A stretch of DNA of 6,560 nt. Source: 66-474 sp035249465 (lineage in GTDB: Bacteria > Pseudomonadota > Gammaproteobacteria > Xanthomonadales > Rhodanobacteraceae). A program made the translations under genes and the position numbers. Of the stretch, positions 1-5,516 are shown piece by piece; the stretch's first letter is position 1, and each line of letters starts with the position of its first letter. A model generated the notes under the pieces. It was given only the letters and a program-made list of their open reading frames with translations, was not told the DNA's origin and did not search any database. The stretch lies in assembly GCA_035249465.1 (NCBI GenBank), contig DATFGL010000201.1, positions 1 to 6,560 of the forward strand. The letters run 5' to 3'.

Positions 1-1484
1 TCGACTTCCTGCCGCGGACCGTGCTTGAGCGCCTCGCGCACGTGCGCGACCAGCAGGTCCACCTCGGCCTCATTGATGCTGAAGTGCGGGGTGAAGCGCA
101 GCGAGTTGGCGCCGCCGTGGATCACGTTGATGCCGCGCTCGCGCATGTATTCCTCGATCGAGTCCGCGCCGAAGCACTTGAACTGCGGCGCCAGTTCGCA
201 CGAGAACAACAGGCCGGTGCCCTGCACCTTGGTGATCAGGCCGCCCAGTTCGTCCTTGAGCGCGTCCAGCTTCTTCACCAGCTCGATGCCGCGCTTGCGG
301 ATGTTGGCGCGCAGCTCGGGCGTGATCTCTGCCAGCACCGCGCAGGCGATGTCGAGCGCGCGCGGATTGCCGGTCATGGTGTTGCCGTAGATGCCCTTCT
401 TGTACAGGCCCGCGGCGCGTTCGTTGACGGCCAGCACCGACAGCGGGAACTGCCCGCCGTTGAGTGCCTTGGAATAGGTTTCCATGTCCGGCGCCTGCAA
501 CCCTTCGAAGCCGGGGTAGTCCACGATCGACAGCACGCCCTGCGCGCGCAGCCCGGCCTGGATGGAGTCGACCAGCAGCAGCGAGCCGTGCGCCTGCGTC
601 AGTTCGCGGGCGGCGGCGTAGAACCCGGGGCTGACGGCGCGGCCCGGATCGCCTTCACCCATCACGGGTTCGAGGAACATCGCCTCGAAGAACCAGCCGT
701 TCTTTTCGGCTTCATCGAACACGCGGCGCAGCGCTGCCACGTCGTACGGCTCGACCACGATCACCGAATGCTCGTCGCGGAAGCTGGCGAGATTGTTGAT
801 GTATGCCTTGCGCGAGGAATCCGAATACAACGCGGGGCGTTCGGTGCGGCCGTGGAAGGCGCCCTTCACGACGAGACGCTTGATCGCGCGGCCGGCGTAC
901 TTCGCGCCGGGATCGGTCATCAGCTTGGCGTTGACGTCGGCGATGCGCGCGGCCAGCGTCACCGATTCCGACCCCGAGTTGAGGCACATGAACTTCGCGA
1001 ACGGGTGTTTGCCCGCGTGGTGGCCGATTTCGCGGCGCAGCGCTTCGGTGAAGGCGTGCTGCGCCAGCGACGGCGTCATCACGTTGGCCATCGCCTGCGG
1101 CCTGGCCAACGCCTTCATCACCGCCGGCGGGTTGTGGCCGAAACCGAGCATGCCGTAGCCGCCGCAGTCGTACAGCACCGCGCCCTTGAGGGTGACGATC
1201 CACGCGCCGCGCGCAGCCAGCGGAATGAATGGGCACACCGCGTCATCGGGATAGAAGTTGACGAAGCCTGACTGCACCGCGTGCAGTTGCTTGTCCTCGT
1301 CCATGCCCAGCACTTCCGGGTGCGCCGCCTTCAGTTGCGCGAAGGAGGCATGCGCGTCCGCGATCGCGCCCGCGAGATCGGCATCCTGCCCGGCGAAGCG
1401 CTCGATGGTGGCATCGTCCAGTCCGTGGGTGCGGACCTTGCCGCCGTGGGTGCGCAGCTCGCGCAGCATATCGATGGATTTCAT
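1..1484 (-). CDS. Class III PLP-dependent aminotransferase (3' end outside window)
   Basis: The frame reads leftward from ATG at 1484-1482 without a stop to the window edge, giving 494 codons. The family transfers an amino group from an amine or omega-amino acid to a 2-oxo acid in the cytoplasm. Visible motifs are NSGSES at residues 169-174, FHGR at 210-213, DSIQAG at 306-311 (Asp306 should contact the PLP ring nitrogen, Gln309 the ring), YSKALNGG with Lys339 as the Schiff-base lysine, and NTMTGNP at 368-374 with Thr369 as the likely phosphate contact. About 80-90 residues precede the usual fold start, so the protein is longer than typical 400-460-residue members. The last visible residues (NEAEVDLLVAHVREALKHG) look like a normal C-terminal helix, so few residues are missing. 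The usual DE-x-QTG motif is altered to DSIQAG. The start is supported by GGAGG five bases upstream. The gene is transcribed away from its neighbours. Family certain; substrate (ornithine, GABA, diamine or other) not inferable. Confidence 0.93.
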   Translation of the reverse strand, partial: MKSIDMLRELRTHGGKVRTHGLDDATIERFAGQDADLAGAIADAHASFAQLKAAHPEVLGMDEDKQLHAVQSGFVNFYPDDAVCPFIPLAARGAWIVTLKGAVLYDCGGYGMLGFGHNPPAVMKALARPQAMANVMTPSLAQHAFTEALRREIGHHAGKHPFAKFMCLNSGSESVTLAARIADVNAKLMTDPGAKYAGRAIKRLVVKGAFHGRTERPALYSDSSRKAYINNLASFRDEHSVIVVEPYDVAALRRVFDEAEKNGWFFEAMFLEPVMGEGDPGRAVSPGFYAAARELTQAHGSLLLVDSIQAGLRAQGVLSIVDYPGFEGLQAPDMETYSKALNGGQFPLSVLAVNERAAGLYKKGIYGNTMTGNPRALDIACAVLAEITPELRANIRKRGIELVKKLDALKDELGGLITKVQGTGLLFSCELAPQFKCFGADSIEEYMRERGINVIHGGANSLRFTPHFSINEAEVDLLVAHVREALKHGPRQEV

Positions 1485-1489
1485 GGGAG

Positions 1490-1494
1490 CCTCC
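1490..1494 (-). promoter_or_regulatory. Shine-Dalgarno of the aminotransferase
   Basis: On the minus strand GGAGG lies five bases before the ATG at 1484. This near-perfect match to the anti-SD sequence fixes the start codon of the aminotransferase. Confidence 0.8.
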
Positions 1495-1558
1495 GGCACG
1501 GCGACGCCCGCATGGGATCGCCCGTAAGTGATTAACGCGGAAAAGAAAACGTCTCGAG

Positions 1559-1567
1559 ATTCTAGCA
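1559..1567 (-). promoter_or_regulatory. Extended -10 promoter for the aminotransferase
   Basis: On the minus strand the sequence reads TGCTAGAAT, a TGn extension followed by TAGAAT (5 of 6 to TATAAT). No good -35 box is present at 16-18 bp spacing; the best is a TTACGC-like hexamer. That fits an extended -10 sigma-70 promoter, which depends less on -35 contacts. Transcription would start near 1552, giving a leader of roughly 65-70 bases before the ATG. Confidence 0.55.
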
Positions 1568-1582
1568 GGCGGCCCGGCGCGG

Positions 1583-1660
1583 CGTAACCCCGCGGTGCGG
1601 CATGACGGCTGTCAGATTCGATCGGTGACGCCCCGCCGCTGACTGCTGCCCGCGGTTACG
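1583..1660. repeat. Imperfect inverted repeat in the divergent intergenic region
   Basis: The left arm CGTAACCCCGCGG (1583-1595) is the reverse complement of the right arm CCGCGGTTACG (1650-1660) except for an extra CC in the left arm. The arms are 54 bases apart. The pair sits between the aminotransferase promoter and the start of the ICMT-like gene, so it could be paired half-sites for a regulator. With this GC content a chance match is also plausible. Confidence 0.3.
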
Positions 1661-1688
1661 GCATGCTGGGGCCGGATGGGGCGTCATC

Positions 1689-1693
1689 GGAGG
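1689..1693 (+). promoter_or_regulatory. Shine-Dalgarno deciding the ICMT-like gene start
   Basis: GGAGG ends five bases before ATG 1699. The upstream in-frame ATG at 1663 has no purine-rich sequence before it, so translation most likely begins at 1699 and the 12 upstream residues are not made. Confidence 0.7.
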
Positions 1694-1698
1694 CCGGC

Positions 1699-2295
1699 AT
1701 GCCGGCGTTGATCGCACACTCGCATTTTCATCTGGTCGTGTTCTACGCCGCCCTGTTCGTGTGCTTCGCGCCGGAGTGGGTCGGCACATTCTTTCAGCGG
1801 GTCGAAAAGGGCGCCCATATGCGCGACCGCGGTTCGCACGTCTGGATTTTCGTCGCGGTGGGCATGGGTGTCGCGGCAGGGTTCTTGCTCGTCAACGCCA
1901 ATTTCCCCGACACGACGCTGGTGCGCGGCCAGCGCCTGCAATTCTGGACGGGCATTGCGGTGATGTTCGCCGGACTGGCGTTCCGCTGGTACGCGATCAA
2001 GAGCCTCGGCCGGTTTTTCACCCGCACGGTGGCGACGCGCGCCGGGCAATACGTGGTGGACACGGGGCCCTACCGGCTGATTCGGCATCCTTCCTACACC
2101 GGCGGGCTGATGATGTTTCTAGGCATGGGGATCGCGATGACCAACTGGGCCGCGTTGCTTGTAATCATGGTCGGCGCGGGAATCGGTTACGCCTACCGCG
2201 TGCGGGTCGAGGAGCGGGCGCTGTGCGAGGATCTCGGGCAGCCGTATCGCGATTACATGCTGCGCACCAAGCGGTTCGTGCCGTACTTCTGGTGA
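1699..2295 (+). CDS. Isoprenylcysteine carboxyl methyltransferase (ICMT)-like membrane methyltransferase
   Basis: This 198-residue integral membrane protein probably uses S-adenosylmethionine. The C-terminal half carries the ICMT/PEMT-type signature: GPYRLIRHPSY at residues 123-133, a hydrophobic hairpin, then the R-x-x-x-EE pattern ending in Glu171-Glu172, and a final YRDYMLRTKRFVPYFW tail. Hydrophobic segments lie at about residues 4-26, 43-63, 77-98 and 134-166, the last long enough for a helical hairpin. Length is typical for bacterial members (about 150-220 residues). Bacteria generally lack prenylated CaaX proteins, so the eukaryotic substrate does not carry over; lipid, phenolic or other small hydrophobic acceptors are possible. 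Only 35 bases separate its stop from the kinase gene downstream, suggesting co-transcription. The ATG at 1699 is preferred over 1663 because of the SD. Family firm; acceptor unknown. Confidence 0.85.
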   Translation: MPALIAHSHFHLVVFYAALFVCFAPEWVGTFFQRVEKGAHMRDRGSHVWIFVAVGMGVAAGFLLVNANFPDTTLVRGQRLQFWTGIAVMFAGLAFRWYAIKSLGRFFTRTVATRAGQYVVDTGPYRLIRHPSYTGGLMMFLGMGIAMTNWAALLVIMVGAGIGYAYRVRVEERALCEDLGQPYRDYMLRTKRFVPYFW

Positions 2296-2330
2296 GCGGC
2301 GCGCAATCACCCCGGTGAGGTTGGCGTACC

Positions 2331-3584
2331 ATGGATTCAAGACTGATCGATCCGCCGCCCTTCGAAGTTTCGAGACGCATGATGTTCCGTCGTTTTTTTA
2401 CGCCCGCTCCAGATTCGCTCATCCTGATGTCGTCCAGGCGCGGCAAGGGCCGCTGGGTGATGCTGTGGAATCTGGTCTGGGTTACATGGATGTTCGGCGA
2501 TGTGGTAGCGGGGATGCCGTTGCCGAAGTACTGGTGGCCGGCGACCCTCGCAGCGCTGATAGTGTTCCTGCTGCTCTATGCGTGCATCAACGTTCGGCCA
2601 ATACGTGAGGTTTCAAGGTATGCGCTGGCGACGGTCGCGCTGGCCTGCCTGATCATGCCGATCAGCCGTTACGCTTCCGGCACATGTCTCATTTACGCTT
2701 GCGCGTATCTGTCCCTGCAACCGACAGCGCGCAAGGTGTTTGCCCGTGTCGTCCCCGTGATGGTTGTTTGGGCACTCGAGACGCAAGTGTTGCAATGGCC
2801 GTGGCAAGCCGGGATCTGGGTGCTGCTGGTCAGCTTTGCGATATCGATCGGCCAGTATTCCATGTGGGCGGGCTTGCGCAAGAACGCCGAGTTGCGCCTG
2901 TCGCACGACGAAGTCCGCCGGCTTGCGGCCAGCGCCGAACGCGAACGCATCGGCCGTGACCTGCACGACCTGCTGGGACACACGCTGTCGATGGTGGCCT
3001 TGAAATCGGAACTGGCCGGGCGCCTGATCGAACGTGATCCGCGCGCCGCGCGCCGTGAAATGGCGGACGTCGAGCGCGTCGCACGCGAGGCTTTGTCGCA
3101 GGTGCGCAGCGCGGTCAGCGGCATCCGCGCGGCGGCGATGGCGGCGGAACTCGCTTCCGCGCGCCTGCTACTGGAAGCCGCGGGCGTGCAGATGGAGTAC
3201 TGGCACGATCCGCGGGAACTGCCCGCCGATGTCGAGACTTGCCTGGCGCTGGTGTTGCGCGAAGCGGTCACCAACATCCAGCGGCACGCGCGCGCCAACC
3301 GCGTCGAGGTCACCGTGATCACCGGCGTCGAGCGCGTGGTGATGCGCGTGCGCGACGATGGCCGCGGCGGCGTCAACGAACGCGGCAACGGGCTCACCGG
3401 CATGCGCGAACGCATCGAGGCACGCGGCGGCACGCTTCTGATCGACTCGCCGCGCGGCCGCGGCACCAGCGTCGAAGTGGCGTTGCCGCTGCCGGCCAGT
3501 GCGCTCGGGAGCCAGCCGCCGGCGCTGAAATCCGCCGCCGCCACGGTGGTGCCGCTGGTACAGCGCGCGGGCGGCCACGCATGA
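2331..3584 (+). CDS. DesK/NarL-family membrane sensor histidine kinase
   Basis: A 417-residue sensor kinase that should autophosphorylate and pass the phosphate to the regulator encoded next. The N-terminal half has about five or six hydrophobic segments (about residues 43-61, 67-88, 97-112, 117-130, 138-149, 160-182) and no large periplasmic domain, as in DesK-type sensors that detect signals within the membrane. A linker helix (183-203) leads to a HisKA_3 dimerisation domain with ERERIGRDLHDLLGH; His212 is the phosphorylation site. The ATPase domain has the N box REAVTNIQRHA (Asn315), a G1 box DDGRG (342-346) and a G2 box GNGLTGM (352-358). An Ala/Pro-rich tail of about 30 residues follows. 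GAGGT nine bases upstream supports ATG 2331; ATG 2379 is the alternative. The stop overlaps the regulator start (ATGA). The membrane half shows weaker GC-ending codon bias than the kinase half. Signal unknown. Confidence 0.92.
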   Translation: MDSRLIDPPPFEVSRRMMFRRFFTPAPDSLILMSSRRGKGRWVMLWNLVWVTWMFGDVVAGMPLPKYWWPATLAALIVFLLLYACINVRPIREVSRYALATVALACLIMPISRYASGTCLIYACAYLSLQPTARKVFARVVPVMVVWALETQVLQWPWQAGIWVLLVSFAISIGQYSMWAGLRKNAELRLSHDEVRRLAASAERERIGRDLHDLLGHTLSMVALKSELAGRLIERDPRAARREMADVERVAREALSQVRSAVSGIRAAAMAAELASARLLLEAAGVQMEYWHDPRELPADVETCLALVLREAVTNIQRHARANRVEVTVITGVERVVMRVRDDGRGGVNERGNGLTGMRERIEARGGTLLIDSPRGRGTSVEVALPLPASALGSQPPALKSAAATVVPLVQRAGGHA

Positions 3585-4183
3585 TTCGCGTGATGCTTGC
3601 GGAAGACCAGGCGATGGTGCGCGGCGCGCTGGCCGCGCTGCTGGCACTGGAACCCGACATCGAGGTGCTGGGTTCGGTCGCCGACGGCGAGTCCGCGTGG
3701 CGCGAAATGCAACGCCTCAAGCCCGACATCCTGATTTCCGACATCGAGATGCCGGGCCTCACCGGCCTCGAACTCGCGCAGCGCATCCAGCGCCACGAGC
3801 TGCCGATCAAGGTCGTGATCGTCACCACGTTCGCGCGTTCGGGCTACCTGCGCCGCGCGCTGGACGCGGGTGTGTCGGGGTACCTGCTGAAGGATGCGCC
3901 TGCCGAAAAGCTCGCGGACTCCTTGCGGTTCGTGCATCGCGGCGGCCGCGCGATCGATCCGGAACTGGCGCTGGAGGCCTGGACGGAAGCCGATCCGTTG
4001 AACGACCGCGAGCGCCAGGTGTTGCGTTTGGCTGGCGAGGGACAGAGCGCCGGCGACATCGCGGGCAAGCTCAATCTGTCGCACGGCACCGTGCGCAATT
4101 ACCTGTCCGAGGCGATCGGCAAGCTCGGCGTCGCCAATCGGATCGAGGCGTATCGGCTTGCCAGGCAAAAAGGCTGGCTGTAG
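3581..4183 (+). CDS. NarL/DesR-type response regulator (REC + LuxR HTH)
   Basis: A 200-residue two-domain transcription regulator and the clear partner of the kinase just upstream. The receiver domain (about residues 1-120) has the acidic pair Glu8-Asp9, phospho-acceptor Asp54 in ISDIEMPG, the switch Thr82 in IVTTF and the conserved Lys104 in YLLKD. The C-terminal LuxR-type helix-turn-helix (about 137-197) begins LNDRERQVLRLAGEG and contains the recognition region SHGTVRNYLSEAIGKLG. Every catalytic residue is present, so the protein should be phosphorylatable. ATG 3581 overlaps the kinase stop by four bases (ATGA) and has no SD of its own, which points to translational coupling. Its DNA targets are not evident; its own operon or the divergent region at 1485-1698 are possibilities, as is typical for such regulators. 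Confidence 0.94.
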   Translation: MIRVMLAEDQAMVRGALAALLALEPDIEVLGSVADGESAWREMQRLKPDILISDIEMPGLTGLELAQRIQRHELPIKVVIVTTFARSGYLRRALDAGVSGYLLKDAPAEKLADSLRFVHRGGRAIDPELALEAWTEADPLNDRERQVLRLAGEGQSAGDIAGKLNLSHGTVRNYLSEAIGKLGVANRIEAYRLARQKGWL

Positions 4184-4185
4184 CA

Positions 4186-4199
4186 GCGCCGGAAGGCGC
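4186..4199 (+). repeat. GNRA-capped hairpin, possible relic of a Xanthomonadales intergenic repeat
   Basis: GCGCC and GGCGC pair around a GGAA tetraloop, two bases after the response regulator stop codon. No T-tract follows, so it is a poor intrinsic terminator, though it might protect the 3' end of the operon mRNA. The surrounding sequence, TGTAGCAGCGCC followed by GGCGCGAATAGG, resembles the dispersed elements with GTAGGAGCG...CGCGA arms that I recall from Xanthomonadales genomes. That comparison is from memory and one copy cannot prove a repeat family. Confidence 0.4.
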
Positions 4200-4240
4200 G
4201 AATAGGCACCGCGATACCACGTCGGACCTGCCGGTCCTCC

Positions 4241-4246
4241 TACAAT
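4241..4246 (+). promoter_or_regulatory. Probable -10 box (TACAAT) of the queA promoter
   Basis: TACAAT matches the sigma-70 -10 consensus at 5 of 6 positions and is an AT-rich island in GC-rich intergenic DNA. No clear -35 hexamer is present 15-19 bp upstream. Transcription would begin near 4252-4254, about 24 bases before the TTG chosen for queA. This places the upstream in-frame GTG codons (4247, 4253) at or before the transcript start and so supports the TTG. Confidence 0.55.
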
Positions 4247-4276
4247 GTGCACGTGCCGGCCGCGCAGCGCGATCCC

Positions 4277-5311
4277 TTGAAGAAATCCGATTTCCACTAC
4301 GACCTGCCGGTCGAGCTGATCGCGCAGCAGCCTTTGCCCGAGCGGAGCGCCAGCCGCCTGCTGGTGGCGGATGCCCCGCGACAGTCGCTGGCCGATCGCG
4401 CCTTCCATGATTTGCCGGGCTTGCTGCGCGCGGGCGACCTGCTGGTGTTCAACGACACCCGTGTGCTGCCGGCGCGCCTGTTCGGCCGCAAGCCCAGTGG
4501 CGGCGCGGTCGAGATCATGCTCGAGCGCATCACCGGCACGCACACTGCGACCGCAATGCTGGGGGTGAGCAAGAAACCCCGCGAGGGCAGCCCGATCGAA
4601 CTCGACGACGGCACACCGGTGCGGGTGCTGGGCCGCGACGGGCAGTTCTTCGAACTCAGGTTCGAATGTGTCGAGCCGCTGGAAAAATTGCTGTTGCGGA
4701 TCGGCCACATGCCGCTGCCGCCGTACATCGCGCGGCCCGACGACGCACGCGACGGCGAGCGCTACCAGACCGTGTATGCGCGCCAGCCCGGCGCGGTCGC
4801 GGCGCCGACCGCCGGCCTGCATTTCGATGCGCCGTTGCTGGATGCGCTGCGGGTGCGCGGCATCGACTTCGGCTACATCACGCTGCACGTGGGCGCCGGC
4901 ACCTTCCAGCCGGTGCGCGCGGAAAAGATCGAAGACCACGAGATGCACCGCGAGTGGCTGAACGTGGGCGCGGAACTGGTCGAGAAGATCCATCGCACGC
5001 GGGCGCGCGGCGGCCGCGTGATCGCGGTCGGCACCACCGTGGTGCGCGCGCTCGAAGCCGCGCGCGGCGAGCACGGCGGCGTGGAACCGTTCGCGGGCGA
5101 GACGCAAATCTTCATCTTCCCCGGTTATCGCATCACCAGCGTCGATGGGCTGGTCACCAATTTCCACCTGCCGGAATCGACCTTGTTGATGCTGGTGTCG
5201 GCGTTCGCGGGCCGCGAGTTCGTGCTTTCGGCGTATCGCCACGCGGTCGAGCAGCGCTACCGGTTTTATTCTTACGGCGATGCGATGCTGGTGTGGCCTG
5301 CGACACCCTGA
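4277..5311 (+). CDS. queA: S-adenosylmethionine:tRNA ribosyltransferase-isomerase
   Basis: QueA transfers and isomerises the ribosyl group of S-adenosylmethionine onto preQ1 at position 34 of tRNA, giving epoxyqueuosine in the cytoplasm. The 344-residue length is close to E. coli QueA (356), and similarity runs end to end. Conserved blocks are FNDTRVLPARLFGRK (58-72), GHMPLPPYIARPD, GAVAAPTAGLHFD (172-184), LHVGAGTFQPVR (203-214), GRVIAVGTTVVRALEAA, TNFHLPESTLLMLVSAFAG (from 294) and the terminal YRFYSYGDAMLVW. The start is TTG: translation from it gives MKKSDFHYDLP, matching Xanthomonas QueA as I remember it and aligning with E. coli MRVTDFSFELP. Upstream GTG codons at 4247 and 4253 are possible but overlap or abut the TACAAT box. 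No clear SD precedes the TTG. It lies 93 bases after the regulator gene, probably under its own promoter, with tgt downstream. Confidence 0.96.
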   Translation: MKKSDFHYDLPVELIAQQPLPERSASRLLVADAPRQSLADRAFHDLPGLLRAGDLLVFNDTRVLPARLFGRKPSGGAVEIMLERITGTHTATAMLGVSKKPREGSPIELDDGTPVRVLGRDGQFFELRFECVEPLEKLLLRIGHMPLPPYIARPDDARDGERYQTVYARQPGAVAAPTAGLHFDAPLLDALRVRGIDFGYITLHVGAGTFQPVRAEKIEDHEMHREWLNVGAELVEKIHRTRARGGRVIAVGTTVVRALEAARGEHGGVEPFAGETQIFIFPGYRITSVDGLVTNFHLPESTLLMLVSAFAGREFVLSAYRHAVEQRYRFYSYGDAMLVWPATP

Positions 5312-5336
5312 CAAGCTGCTGCGCTCGGCAGCTTGT
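5311..5336 (+). terminator. Strong hairpin at the queA stop, no T-tract
   Basis: Arms ACAAGCTGC (5311-5319) and GCAGCTTGT (5328-5336) are perfect reverse complements around an 8-base loop. The first arm begins on the last base of the queA TGA. A palindrome CCGCCGGCGG (5337-5346) follows directly. No T-run is present, so it is not a canonical intrinsic terminator. It may be an attenuating or mRNA-stabilising structure between queA and tgt. Confidence 0.5.
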
Positions 5337-5349
5337 CCGCCGGCGGTGC

Positions 5350-5379
5350 TCGGCATGCTCATGTAGTGACGTGTACACT
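5350..5379 (+). promoter_or_regulatory. tgt: Weak candidate promoter for tgt
   Basis: TCGGCA (4 of 6 to the -35 consensus) and TACACT (4 of 6 to the -10) are separated by 18 bp. If used, transcription would start near 5386 and leave a leader of about 130 bases before tgt. The -10 overlaps the palindrome GTGTACAC (5371-5378). Each box is poor alone; the long gap after queA and the hairpin at its stop make an internal promoter reasonable. Confidence 0.3.
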
Positions 5380-5420
5380 GCGCTGCCTGCGCTCCGGCGA
5401 CGGCCAACCTGCTTTCGTTC

Positions 5421-5442
5421 GCGACGCTTCTCAGGGCGTCGC
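5421..5442 (+). other. Hairpin in the queA-tgt intergenic region
   Basis: GCGACGC (5421-5427) and GCGTCGC (5436-5442) pair perfectly around an 8-base loop (TTCTCAGG). No T-tract follows. It falls in the presumed leader of tgt. Function unknown; it could be an RNA structure or a chance GC palindrome. Confidence 0.35.
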
Positions 5443-5487
5443 CTGGCTGCGCAATCACCGTAACCCACCCGCGTAAGACATTGTGAC

Positions 5488-5504
5488 TCCTTGGCGCCCA
5501 AGGG
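5488..5504 (+). promoter_or_regulatory. tgt: Hairpin covering the SD-like sequence of tgt
   Basis: CCTTGG (5489-5494) pairs with CCAAGG (5498-5503) around a three-base loop, with a possible extra T-G pair outside. The 3' arm contains AAGGG (5500-5504), the only SD-like purine run close to the tgt ATG at 5517, at a rather long 12-base spacing. Folding would partly hide it, so translation of tgt might be modulated. Confidence 0.35.
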
Positions 5505-5516
5505 TTCAGCGAAGAC

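Noticed and set aside
21..1271. A 416-codon open frame on the plus strand
   Set aside because: It is the antisense shadow of the aminotransferase, whose minus-strand frame carries every expected catalytic motif. The plus-strand product shows no family signature.
1663..1698. A longer start for the ICMT-like gene at ATG 1663
   Set aside because: No SD precedes 1663, the added residues (MLGPDGASSEAG) are not family-like, and GGAGG is ideally spaced for ATG 1699.
3239..4183. A 314-codon frame giving a longer version of the response regulator
   Set aside because: The extra N-terminal part is the out-of-frame translation of the kinase ATPase domain. The receiver domain begins naturally at ATG 3581 with MIRVMLAEDQ.
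4245..4280. An 11-codon upstream ORF (ATG 4245 to TGA 4280) whose stop overlaps the queA TTG
   Set aside because: Its ATG lies inside the TACAAT box and so would be upstream of the predicted transcript start. No SD precedes it. The overlap is probably coincidence.
5312..5516. A preQ1 riboswitch upstream of tgt
   Set aside because: No compact aptamer with a short GC stem, C-rich loop and A-rich pseudoknot tail can be traced here; the hairpins present do not match preQ1 classes known to me.
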